Positions 11,701-20,168 of a DNA stretch of 64,000 nt are shown here, one piece after another. The stretch lies in assembly GCA_030374805.1 (NCBI GenBank), contig JARGSG010000135.1:1-64000 (forward strand), written 5' to 3'. The stretch is from Gracilaria gracilis (lineage: Eukaryota > Rhodophyta > Florideophyceae > Gracilariales > Gracilariaceae). The notes under the pieces are model-generated. The model did not search any database. It saw only the letters and a list, made by a program, of their open reading frames with translations, and had not been told where the DNA came from. Made by a program: the position numbers and the translations under genes. Positions within the stretch are counted from its first letter, which is position 1; each line of letters opens with the position of its first letter.

Positions 11701-12306
11701 GATGGCGATGTGGTAGGTCTCCTGGGTGGGGAGGGAGAGGGAGAGTTGCTGGTGGTAGTAGGAGTCGTCGTCTGCGATGGAGACGTTGTCGGAAGGGCGG
11801 TTTGTGGGAGAAGGAGGTGTATGGAGGTGGAGGGTAGAGTTGTGACGCTTGATGCATGGGGAAAAATTGGCGGAGGCCTCCGCCTGGGAAGAGGAAACGC
11901 TTGTTTGGGTTGAGGCGATTGGGGCATCTCCTCTGGTGCCTTTGGATGGCGGGGATGGTGCGGGCGAAGAAGGAACAGCCTTCAAAGCAGCAGTTGGGCA
12001 TGGCGAGGAAGGTTGGGGGGGTGTTGGAGAGGATTGGGGGTACGTAGCGGGGAGCGTAATATGGCGCACGGATGGTGGGACACGGTGGTGGGGATGATTG
12101 CACGTGATTCGAAGGCGTTTCATATATTTAGTAAACGAATGCCTGATGTGAAAGGTGTTGACTAGTGAACCGATTTCCACAAACTGAAAAGGTATTCGAT
12201 CTATTTGTATACTCCTATTCGTATTCGATAAACAGCTATTTAAGTTTCTATCTACGTGTCTATTTCGCAATTTGGAAGCCCCACGACACCGCCGTTCGCT
12301 GTCCAT
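8758..12306 (-). CDS. Plavaka-like (CACTA-related) DNA transposase
   Basis: An uninterrupted 1182-codon frame. Residues about 230-850 resemble Plavaka/CACTA-type transposases, which cut and paste DNA through a DDE/RNase H-fold nuclease. Visible landmarks are FNGFLFRDAHGVLRHCHP with IIASYCADIPEAK (about 484-514), a CHRC zinc-knuckle-like pair (about 529), EPLHNFHLGVSK (about 624-635), and LKFHLLDHIFEDIRRFGG with SHYSKLSKRR (about 804-848). The N-terminal ~200 and C-terminal ~170 residues are Ser/Pro-rich and low in complexity. The first ATG (12306) lies inside a hairpin repeat and is probably not the true start. An overlapping minus-strand frame starting at 12001 encodes a C2H2-like finger (MPNCCFEGCSFFARTI, with H and C following). 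That is the N-terminal module expected of this family, so an intron or frameshift near 11870 probably joins it to the main frame. It is convergent with the coiled-coil gene. Confidence 0.75.
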   Translation of the reverse strand: MDSERRCRGASKLRNRHVDRNLNSCLSNTNRSIQIDRIPFQFVEIGSLVNTFHIRHSFTKYMKRLRITCNHPHHRVPPSVRHITLPATYPQSSPTPPQPSSPCPTAALKAVPSSPAPSPPSKGTRGDAPIASTQTSVSSSQAEASANFSPCIKRHNSTLHLHTPPSPTNRPSDNVSIADDDSYYHQQLSLSLPTQETYHIAITPVCSISPSPPPPPPLSFPLLNNPHLERMVLYISSIAFFLGLRKADELISLLHDPTFSKSAFHNAVSSASQCLKLQTDLFQHRVSNIGFAPTTFPDPQWLLSTTIFRKDPIQVLKQQLALAHFHNTFLHPVSHTTSSGSPAFAHPMGSTLGKDAVPALKAAIMHSSHDSCIWHTPDSTGIDFFTSLVQIYSEKFSTSPKSSSITSCFFYIIVLNFSDAFRRKCITEHLTLLGYLPTSFLPTKPFQDHDSIPPTSSHIPRHTKTELIQLATSNPLGPLLSSGFNGFLFRDAHGVLRHCHPIIASYCADIPEAKDILTISHGTRPQHPCHRCNVSRTDLPLHIQSPSSRTQHQTLAARRSHSTLLQHSRDALLARKPRISRNTKEKALEALHSLSLAKYSSLFESYPFLNITPLLSPSNIFTFEPLHNFHLGVSKLTKLAAIERLRSEALFTTPRSSKSRRPFNPVRTSILKHSNTILSAIEKQSRANGLHIDFSTSGNGQTLSGFFTTDGLRGMLESKDYRALDMVFSFIGAFFDRCCDEVDLAPITSVFSKYSDLLLASMRYNIFTEWTDARLTDLQFEIRSFERTAVLVLGSHHTSSLGTLKFHLLDHIFEDIRRFGGLHFNDAGIFEHAHTLFKSHYSKLSKRRSTAHQETIRAIHRSNAIKDWNPVSTNPSITSSSPGLASPLQSLEPRFVRDGKHISFADLITAHKFIRSNLHLRHKSLQGLFPPNTLSILAQFGRDALPSFITFSLEVLQLTDNSPALRQARLTIVNSPYVVGGYIPALDNYIEERIELAPQDSPVPLIQRFIATPSFGPSKSPKFSHIFVAGSTSPPPPHPSFGSANSSPFFVSPFLFQLLLPKSSPSSSSWNSSPPATTSISPSTAFASDGQQTTNITTPSTQFPSLPTPLPITFPLGMDSSALPPSLAPFMFSARTTPLLPSLLVYTGAFTDSISIGSIEAPPPSLIYHPTRSLYSLLASAS

Positions 12307-12420
12307 GGCTGTCGTTCAAATTAATTGAAAATACATAATCTTTTTGGGACAGCGGACTGGGGTGGCGTGGCGCTTCATCGGTGTACCGATGAAGCCCCAC
12401 GAAACTAGAGTCTACTGTCT
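12283..12420. repeat. Foldback repeats flanking the transposase
   Basis: A half-unit ending CGCTGTCC lies at about 12283-12304. A full diverged hairpin lies at 12347-12420, beginning GGACAGCGGACTGGGGTGG with inner GCTTCATCGGTG/CACCGATGAAGC-type arms. It is the same family as the clusters at 263-738 and 1695-1929. Confidence 0.8.
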
Positions 12421-12545
12421 TACTTGTCCTTACTAACAGCTCTGCGTATATCTCCACATTAGTTCAGTTCCGTATCTCGCGCGTCTTCACGCTTTCCATA
12501 ACACCTCTTTAACGCATCATGTGTAACCTATCCCAGTGAACCACG

Positions 12546-12930
12546 GTGATGTACCTGGGATGCGCACCGGATTTTATGGATGTACGTCAGACACGGCAAA
12601 GAGGTTCTATGGATGTCCGTAAAAGATGCACTTTGGATGTCCCACAGATGTGCAATAAGATGTACATGAGATGCTCATCGAATATCCAAAAGATACCCGT
12701 TGGATTTACCAGAAAATCGGAACATCCAACGGACATAATATTGCACATCCGACGAACATCTGGTGGGCATAACTAGGACATCCAATGCATATCTTTTACG
12801 CTCATCTTTAGGACATCTTATAGACATCTTGTGGATATCTGAAGGAAATCCAGGATGTCGGTCGGATATGCATAAGATGCACTTTAGATGTCCAATATCG
12901 AACATCCAATGGACATCCAAGGAACATCAT
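12546..12930. repeat. Degenerate inverted repeat rich in GGATGTCC/ACATCC
   Basis: The first half carries many GATGT-type words (GGATGTCC, AGATGTGC, AGATGTAC). The second half carries their complements (ACATCC, ACATCTT, GACATCC). The phrase AAGATGCACTTTNGATGTCC appears near both ends. The whole can fold into a long imperfect hairpin, or it is a diverged array of a short palindromic unit. No ORF here is convincing. Confidence 0.65.
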
Positions 12931-13075
12931 TTTGTCTCACTTGGTATGAAGTCCCAATTCACCTTCATCCCCTGTTCGCGCGCCATTAAATATGAAGCTG
13001 GAGTTCTTGTAGGTCCACTTTCTCCGCCTTTCGACCACAGAATCCGCCGGGCGACCCGCTACTGTGCATTGACGC

Positions 13076-13146
13076 GATGGACGGTAGACCGAGGTGAAGT
13101 GTGGTTCATGAATGCAACGATGAAGCGCCATTGCACTCCTGTCCAT
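13076..13146. repeat. Diverged foldback repeat copy
   Basis: A degraded member of the 74-bp hairpin family, from ATGGACGGTAGACCGAGGTG to GCCATTGCACTCCTGTCCAT. The central GATGAAGCGCCA word is preserved. Confidence 0.55.
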
Positions 13147-13638
13147 TTCCCAGTCGTCGGGTTTTCCGAAGAATGTTATAAGAACCTCTCCCTAAGAGAA
13201 TGAAACTTTTACTGTTCCACCAAGATATTGGTCTTTCCAAAATCCAAGTAATAGTATAAATATATGTAGCAATAGAATTGCGTCAATTCTACGCTAACGT
13301 CACAGGGGCGACTGCCTGGCGCAAATACCGTCCGGTCGATACATATCGCTGCAATGCCGTAGGCGAAACACGCCCCTCTCCACAGATTACTGTCACGCAC
13401 GGATGCTCGTGCGCAAACATCATATACGTCATCCTTTTACAGAATAGGATCACGTGAAGTTAAACCATTCTTCATGGGGACTTTGAGCCTAGTACCACAC
13501 TTATGGGGGTGCATATATTAATTGCATTGGTATAATGAGCCTTGCTGCAGATGCTCTCGAAACACCCTAAATTATTGTGTTAGGGTGGTTTTGAATCCCT
13601 CCAAATGCATAGAGAACTGGCAGTCTAGACCACCCACT

Positions 13639-13712
13639 GGTCAGCGGACCCGTGTGTGGCGGCGCTTCATTGGTGCACCGATGAAGCGCCACTGCACATC
13701 GGTCCACTGTCC
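13639..13712. repeat. Foldback repeat copy
   Basis: A full hairpin beginning GGTCAGCGGACCCGTGTG and ending GGTCCACTGTCC, with the inner palindrome GCTTCATTGGTGCACCGATGAAGC. It is followed by AAAAAATTAAACATTTTTTT, the same A/T-rich tail seen at 1815 and (inverted) at 455-474. The tail is therefore probably part of the repeat unit. Confidence 0.85.
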
Positions 13713-14564
13713 AAAAAATTAAACATTTTTTTGGCCCTGCCGCCCCGGTCGGCTCCGAATCTCGGCATCCGGAGCACACATGCTACTACTACTGGGTATC
13801 GCGTGTTCAGCAACATCGCGGCCATGTACAACTAACTCCCGTTGGGGTCTCTTTCACAGCTCCCTGTACTACGGGCTTCAGTAGCTTACGCAGGTCTGTT
13901 GTCTTTACGCGCCACCCGAGTTTCAGGATGCAAAATGCGCTAACTGTCGAATCACTGAATTCGGTGTGTTCGGTCGCGCCGCAGACATCGCGAGCTCATC
14001 AAAAGTTGTTTTGGTTCTACTTACGTGTTGGATCTTCAGTTGTATCAATAAAAGCGGTGAACCAAGCACCAGTGATGCCTTGAACTCAATGCCTATCAGG
14101 TTTCCCGTGCGATGATGATCTTCAGTGTGCCCCTCATCTAATTTTACATAGTTCATACAAAGATGCGGGAGAACGTAGGTAATACCAGGGTGCTAAGATT
14201 GACAAGAGTACTGATCATCTATTGCTGGGATTGCTTAGGTGGTATTACTCAGCTGAGTAATATCACTTAAGCATTAGCAGTAGTAGATCTTCGTACGTTG
14301 TATGTAGAACCTGATACTTGTAAATGCGACTCTAATCAATGCAATTCGGGTTTTCTTAATCGATACGATTTTATTGACTACTATACTATTCTCACGGATA
14401 TACGAAGTGCTTCACTGTAACAGATAAGAAGCATCCCTACGAATCTCTCAAAGAGAATAGAACCCCGTACAGTAGACCATTTCTGTTCAACCTCTAGGGG
14501 TGTAGAAGCGTTTTATGAATGAATAATTGAAGAAAATCGCGTAAAGGCAACACCGGAGATAAGT
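13713..14564. other. No gene recognised
   Basis: About 850 bp of A/T-rich sequence with only short open frames. A local palindromic word, ATTACTCAGCTGAGTAAT (14243-14260), is visible. Nothing else can be supported. Confidence 0.5.
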
Positions 14565-15874
14565 TTGAAGATTGTGTTTCTGAGAGAGATGGGATTAAAC
14601 AAGGCATGGACAGTGAGAATTTGTAGTATTTTTGGAGCAATGCAAGCTCTGCCTGACATTGGTACTGAACGAAACAGGAAGAGTTTTGAATTTCTCGGAA
14701 AACAATTATTTGCCTGGAAATTGGCGAAGAGAAGAATTGGATATAAATGGTCGTGCGCGGCAAGCGGGTGTGTGACCGACAGTTCCACGGCTTTGTTCAG
14801 TGGTGAGAAGCGTGGGAGCTATTGCGTACATCTCATTTGCTGTTATCTCGCTTATTGCTGAACCCCGTCAGTCTCTGCGATGTGGAATTGGTACCAGTAG
14901 GACGAGAACTTATTGGCTCTGCGTTATGAGACGGAGGTACCAGACATGCCGCCGTGGAAGAAAGAAGAGGGTGAATAAAAGTAATTTTCGGAGAAAAGGA
15001 AAAACATTGGAAAGGAGAAGGGGGTGGTGGTGATGTGGGCGAAGAGGATGGAGGACCGGAGAGGAGGTTTACGGAGGAAAGGTAGGACTGGATGAGGATC
15101 TTTGGATGGGATGTGGACGAAAATTGGGACGACAGTCTTTTTGAGATAGTGAATTAGATGGGAGGGGTGGTGCGGAGTGTTTCGGCGGTTTGGGTGCAAA
15201 TGGACTTGGTTTCGAGGATTTGGAAAAAAATGAAGTTGGTCTGAGTGAGAACTGGTACGCATGTGAGTGGGATGGTGGTCTTGTTATGAGAGAGATGGTG
15301 CAGCTAAGAACGGAGAATATGGGCCTAAGGGGTCGGGTGGGGGTGTTGCAGAAGCAAGTGGTGCAGGTGGAAAATGCTTGCGAGTTATGGTTGGAGTTGA
15401 AGGAGCTGTTGAGGGAAGGAGGAGTCCGGAGAAAAAAGGGGAGATAGAAAAATTTTCCCGTGTCACCATGGTCTCGGGTTGGACGTGGCTGTGTGAGGGG
15501 GAGGAGAAGGGAAGATAAAGGAGGGCAGGTTGGACGGAGTCGGCTGAAGAAGAGTCGGAAGGGAGGAGGGGAGTGGGGATGCCGGGGAACAAGGATGGGG
15601 AAGCCTGTTTGAGGTGGCATCTTCCAGGGGGAAATCCACTACTTGGGTTTGGTAGTGGGGCGGCACTGCGGGAACGGTGGAGCGCATATTGGAGGAGCAG
15701 CAGGAGAAGAGGCTGGGAGGGGTTGGGAGCCAATTTGGGGCTAGGAGGGTGTACGAGAATGGAGAGAGTGTTCCGTTGGAGTTCTTAAACTTGACATTTA
15801 TGGAAACTGAGATGCAGGATCCGAATGCAGGGTTTGAATTAAGGAGTGGTAGTGGTGGGTTCGTAATTTTTTAG
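14565..15874 (+). other. Remnant resembling the coiled-coil gene of the transposon block
   Basis: From about 14940 the + strand becomes strongly G-rich, like 5.9-8.5 kb. At 15190-15447 an 85-codon frame contains MREMVQLRTENMGLRGRVGV and LELKELLREGG, a short coiled-coil candidate. A frame at 15677-15874 contains ILEEQQEKRLGGVGSQFG. Frames change repeatedly. The 98-codon frame at 14565-14861 is unrelated and unrecognised. I infer a decayed relative of the accessory gene at 5918-8488, on composition and coiled-coil character rather than alignment. Confidence 0.3.
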
Positions 15875-16153
15875 AGTGTTTTTGGCGAGTGTGAGGAATG
15901 TAAAGTTACGAGCGGTGGCTGAAGAACTGCAAAGTAGCCTCCAACTGCAATAGGTGGAGTTTAAACTGCACTGAACGGAAACGTAATTTCCAAAAAAATA
16001 TTTTTTTTGCCTTGCCAACTAGCGCAAACTGCAAAAATTCTAAAATTGCCGGACTTTTATTTTCACACCTAGCGATCTAGTATAGTAAACTTGCATTCCG
16101 AGAACACCGACGGAAGCTTGTGTCGATTCGTTTGATATGAGAAAGAAGCAAGA

Positions 16154-17988
16154 ATGTTGATCAAGAAGTCGCGCGCTGTTCGCATCATTCGCGTCTTTGG
16201 CGCTTCGAGGGCTGCGTCGCAAAGCGGGAAGAAACTTGGTACGCCTGCGCAAAGAACATATTCGAAGCGACTGGCGTCTCTCCACGATGTTATCGGAGCC
16301 AAATACCTCTTGAAGAAGGTGGTCGCCAGGAGCAGAACGATGAAACGCGGCAGTGAGCACGGCTACGACGATATTGTTAAGGGCCGTATGCGGGAGATTT
16401 GCAGGCAGCGTGCGGCCAAAAAACATTTTGTTCTACCCAACGAGACGCTCGTCCCCGACGCGTATGTGCAAGGGAAGTGGGATATGGCTTCAATCCTTCA
16501 TGTCTCACGCGTGGACGAGGGGCATCTCGAGCGGTGTATGATTGGACACATGGATGATATTCATCTGACCATCCGTGCTTCGCAGCTTGACGAGTTGGCT
16601 GGTATGGCCATTCGACGTTCGTGTCAGATACGCTTGAAGAGTCGTCTTGATCATGAAAACGCGCGCCGTTACGGGCTGTACAAATACAATGGTGAAGGAG
16701 AGCGCGTCTGTGTTCTCGGAAATGGAATTTCACATTCAAGAATGCTAGTTTTGGTGACCGATTATCTGGTGAATTTTTCCAATTTTTTCCCGATATTTGG
16801 GTTGGATATGAAGAAATGCGTATTTGTCGTGCTAGTTTGACCTTCAAAATTTGCAGTTCTGGAAACTCGCCAGGTTTAGAATTTCAAATATGCTAGTTAT
16901 GGAACTGGGGAATTTCCAGAACTGCAAATTTTGAAGGTCAAACTAGCACGACAAATACGCATTTCTTCATATCCAACCCAAATATCGGGAAAAAATTGGA
17001 AAAATTCACCAGATAATCGGTCACCAAAACTAGCAGTTTTGATTGTGACATTCTATTTCCGAGAACACAGACGCGTTGGTCTGTTGACGCTGTTATGTAC
17101 CTTGCAAAGGATAAGGTGATGGGGGCGGGCGTGGCTTCCGTCGCCTAGAAGGCGGTTGTTATTACATCCATAATTTTGATTAGCAGTTTTTGGGTGTGGC
17201 ATCAGATAGAGTTTAACTCTCTGTGTGGCCTGGGCTTGGCTAATGCTCTTACCATCCAAGGTTTGTGGAGCGGTAGAATTCTTTATCGAAAGGAGTGCGA
17301 CTCTCTGATCGATTCGTAGAAGACGGTAGCGATTGATGACTGCAAGGTGCTCGATTGTCTCGATTCGTACTGTTTAAAGAATCCAGGTGTCGCTCTTCGC
17401 GTGTCAAGCCCTGGAGACCGCGAAATAACTGAGGAGACGAGACGATTCGAGCTGCGCGAGGAGCGCAAGGCGATTTGCAACTCTTCCACTATGTGCATCC
17501 AAACTGCACTAGCCAATGCTATGGCATGAGTTGTTGATGAGGATCATGCGTTTGAGTCCGTGTTTGGAGAAGTGGTCGGGAACATTTTGTGCTTCAGAGA
17601 TGCTACTCGGTCGGTTGATGAATTCGCGAACCGAGTTGAGCTCCAGCGAATTCATTTTAGCCCGAGCGATTACCGCGATATGTTCGCGTTGCTGTTGGCA
17701 CAGAAAGATGGCGTGTAGGTCGTAAGGCTGCGTGCAAGGGATGTCAACCACGTTGTTTGTGTTGAAGTTGGACGTGGCCAGGTTCTTAAAGCTGTTGAGC
17801 AGTATCCGCTGAGGCTCTGTGGTGAGTCGATTAAGTGTTGCGTTGTGACTCCGTGGCCTTCGAGCGTACTATAGAAGTTCTCCGCGTCATTATCGTTTCG
17901 CGCCGTGAGGTGAAAGGCAAAAATAGGAGCGGGAGGGCAAAGCGTCTTCAGCGCAAGAAAAAGAAGTCCTTGAAGGTGTAGTAGATCA
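16154..17988 (+). pseudogene. Unrecognised gene interrupted by a foldback element
   Basis: The first part (16154-16702) is an open basic protein of about 183 codons with Arg/Lys-rich segments, for example ICRQRAAKKH. A foldback element at 16703-17076 interrupts it. After the element another frame, starting MYLAKDKVMGAG at 17095, continues protein-like sequence with several in-frame stops: SLCGLGLANALTIQGLW, FELREERKAICNSS, HFSPSDYRDMFALLLAQ. No family is recognised, and it could be either a host gene or a transposon gene. Confidence 0.4.
16703..17076. mobile_element. Foldback MITE with ~160-bp arms
   Basis: 16703-16865 and 16916-17076 are close inverse complements: CGCGTCTGTGTTCTCGGAAAT at the left end, ATTTCCGAGAACACAGACGCG at the right. 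The phrase TTGGTGACCGATTATCTGGT is repeated in inverse. The central segment (about 16866-16915) is the loop and contains a short TTCTGGAAA...TTTCCAGAA palindrome. It has no coding capacity. The arms differ at only a few positions, chiefly near 16725-16745, which suggests a fairly recent insertion. It sits inside the reading frame of the unrecognised gene at 16154. Confidence 0.8.
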
Positions 17989-18234
17989 TTTCCTTTACCA
18001 GTACGTAATAGTTAAATGTTAGAACTTGGCTTATAGAGTCTAAGATCTCATTATAAACGATACCAGTCTTCATCTTCTGATTTAGCTTCTTAAAGACATA
18101 AGAAGTAATCTTTGTAAGAGCATCCGTAGGGTTGACCGGTCCTGGGATCCATCTTAAAGAGTTGAGCTCCCAGGTCTCGAAGGAATCTTGTAGCCGTGAG
18201 ACTGTGGGGTGGGGTCGGAAGTCTTTTCGCTCGT

Positions 18235-19173
18235 CTAGTGTAGATATTGTTCTATATAGTCCAAACGAGTCACAAACATCTGCAAGTTTGGCCTTGGTCT
18301 TTGGCCAAATAGATGCACCATGTAAGGCAGTGTCTTAACCAGGGAGATTGATCGATCCGCTGTGTGGGCGGCGGCTAGTATTTCTGCTCCCACGGAGGAG
18401 GCGAAGACCCTGCGATTTTTGGAGCTGTGCCAGTTCAATACATGGAACACCTGAAGCTCCTTGGACTGGAAGAATAACCCACACAGGAACCTTGTCTGAA
18501 CAAAAGAGGTGTTGCCTGAAGCGTCATCACTGAAGCCTATTCCTTCGGATTCAAAGCTGCTACGAGACATAGGTTCGGCTGATGACTTGTACAGCAGCGT
18601 GGGCGACAAATACTTCAAGTGAACCAGGGCTTGTTTGAGTTGCCATTTATGGCTCATTTTCAGCTGAGAGACGTTCTGCTTACGTGTCACTAAGGAGACC
18701 TGTGGAAGAATGCCTTGGCCAAGGAAGTTCAGGTCTCCGGTCAGTGCCTGGAAGCGTCTTAGTTCTTCCAGGGTGCACGCGCCGTCGTTCTTTTTCTTGC
18801 GGTGATGGGGGAGTTCGATCGGCTTGATGATCGAGAGAAACTCCTCTATACTCAAGGAGACGTTGAAGTCTGCGAATTGTTTGAAGAAGAGGCGGTTGAA
18901 GACAATATCTTGTCTTCTGTTGAACCGCCCCACATCGAACTTTGTGGAGATATCTTCTCTGAAGCTTTGCATAGACTCTGGCTTTCGGGAGAAGATCATT
19001 TCGTCGACTACTTTGGATGAAGCTATTACTAGCTCACCGCTTTGCCACATCAGAAGCAGTTGTGGGATTCCAAGGGCATAAGCGAAGGCTATATCCGGAA
19101 GCCACTCTTCGACACAGAGTTGCAATAGCCTTTCGGACTCCACTAGTTTGTAGCCAGGGGCGAGTAACTTCAT
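18235..19173 (-). mobile_element. Ty1/copia-type retrotransposon Pol fragment (fossil)
   Basis: A 312-codon stretch matches the end of a Ty1/copia polyprotein. The C-terminal part of the reverse transcriptase (VVDEMIF...FREDISTKFDVGRF and LGQGILPQVSLVTR) is followed by the RNase H domain (GFSDDASG, NWHSSKNRRVFASSVGAEIL). Gag, protease, integrase and most of the reverse transcriptase are absent, so this is a truncated relic. I could not define LTRs. The adjacent tRNA-like sequence at 19202-19312 does not look like a normal primer-binding site. Confidence 0.8.
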
Positions 19174-19201
19174 CTATAAAATATAAGGTTTCTACATTAT
19201 A

Positions 19202-19312
19202 AGGCGAAAGATGGGATTCGAACCCACGACTTTTAGTGGGGGGTGTATAGTAATAGGAGTACCTTAATCCTATGGAAGTTCAATTGAACTATTCCGTTAT
19301 TACATGTGCCTC
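19202..19312 (-). tRNA. tRNA-like sequence, probably degenerate
   Basis: On the minus strand a perfect B-box/T-arm (GTGGG TTCGAAT CCCAT) and an A-box-like TAGTTCAATTG are spaced as in a tRNA. Between them is an arm ATAGGA...TCCTAT with a 9-nt loop, then a long variable region. The 3' acceptor strand reads TCTTTCGCC, but the 5' side (AACGGAA) pairs only partly, and the D-loop is short. This resembles a class II (Leu/Ser-type or organelle-derived) tRNA relic or a tRNA-derived SINE head rather than a functional tRNA. The anticodon cannot be assigned safely. Confidence 0.35.
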
Positions 19313-19718
19313 TGCTTAACTTTCTTACAACCATACAGTTTGATATTACGACAGCTCTGTTTCAATTTGGTAATATTCCATGACTCATCCGTATAGGCGC
19401 TCCAGGCTCGTAGCGGACGCATTTGAGATGCCTCGCTTCAGCTCTCCTGCCTGCAGGGAGGCCGATTTCAGGTCAAGTCATTCTATTGGGAGTAGAGTAG
19501 AGTTAGTTGGTGATTAGGTCATTCCCAGGAGGCGTCTAGGTGACATTCGTAGTGTGGGGAGGGTTGCCGGGGCTTCCCTTTGCATTGAGTGCATGCTGCG
19601 TTGGAAGTCCACGGATGTACTTCATGTTGGGGTTCACAAGGTGACGCTTCGGTTGCACGTGTATTTCAGTGGTAGCGGGGAGAAGTGGTAGGCGGTCGAC
19701 GTCTTCGTCGCCAACACC

Positions 19719-20168
19719 ATGGCATGTTTCCATCCTGGTGCTCCGCGTCCCGTCGTCATTCCGCCTGACAGCCCTCATGGACTGCCACTGCCGTTACTGC
19801 CGCCGCCGCCCCCGTCGTCGCCTCCGCTACTGTCGCAGCCGCCCGCAAACTCCCCGCACTTTTTGCCGCCACCGTTACCCCGAGCCGCCTCGTCGTCTGG
19901 TGGGGACTCCGTTCGCTGCGTGCGATATGTCCCTGCCATGCACAGTCCGAGGCGTGGAAGTCTGACGCCTCGAGATGCGGCCAGGCGGATTAGTCGCCGT
20001 CATCGCGTATGTGGTGGAGGCGCCACTGGGCGCCCTTCCAGCTCCTACCTTCGCAGATGGCACGATGCCATCCGCGCAGTCGAAGAGAAGCTGCCTCGCG
20101 GGGCTGTGGCTATCCTGGCCCGACTGCTCCACGAGTTGCGGGAAGTGCACGAGCGATATGGGATATAG
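19719..20168 (+). CDS. Proline-rich hypothetical protein
   Basis: 149 codons from an ATG. The N-terminal half is Pro/Ser-rich and of low complexity (LLPPPPPSSPPLL). The C-terminal half is charged: SLTPRDAARRISRRHR, then WHDAIRAVEEKLPRG and LLHELREVHERYG, a probable helix. No family recognised. It lies downstream of the copia fossil and the tRNA-like sequence in G/C-rich sequence, so it might be an element-derived protein. Coding status rests only on length and composition. Confidence 0.3.
   Translation: MACFHPGAPRPVVIPPDSPHGLPLPLLPPPPPSSPPLLSQPPANSPHFLPPPLPRAASSSGGDSVRCVRYVPAMHSPRRGSLTPRDAARRISRRHRVCGGGATGRPSSSYLRRWHDAIRAVEEKLPRGAVAILARLLHELREVHERYGI

Larger units (their letters stand above)
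1930..12306. mobile_element. Candidate composite Plavaka-like DNA transposon with methyltransferase-SET cargo
   Basis: I group three large frames here: a DNA amino-methyltransferase-SET fusion (+), a coiled-coil protein (+), and a Plavaka-like transposase (-). Visible support is their close packing, the same hairpin-repeat family on both outer sides, and a strong G-rich bias of the + strand from about 5.9 to 12.1 kb that continues across a change of coding direction. Plavaka elements are CACTA-related DNA transposons known best from fungi and can be large. I found no clear CACTA-type terminal inverted repeat or target duplication, so the boundaries are provisional. The methyltransferase part could also be an unrelated neighbour. 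Confidence 0.4.

Noticed and set aside
9787-12097. Plus-strand Gly/Glu/Val-rich frames opposite the transposase
   Set aside because: They mirror Pro/Ser-rich antisense coding of the transposase; no independent motif.
19202-19230. Primer-binding site of the adjacent copia fossil
   Set aside because: The sequence does not begin with TGG next to an LTR end and extends through a whole tRNA T-arm and beyond.
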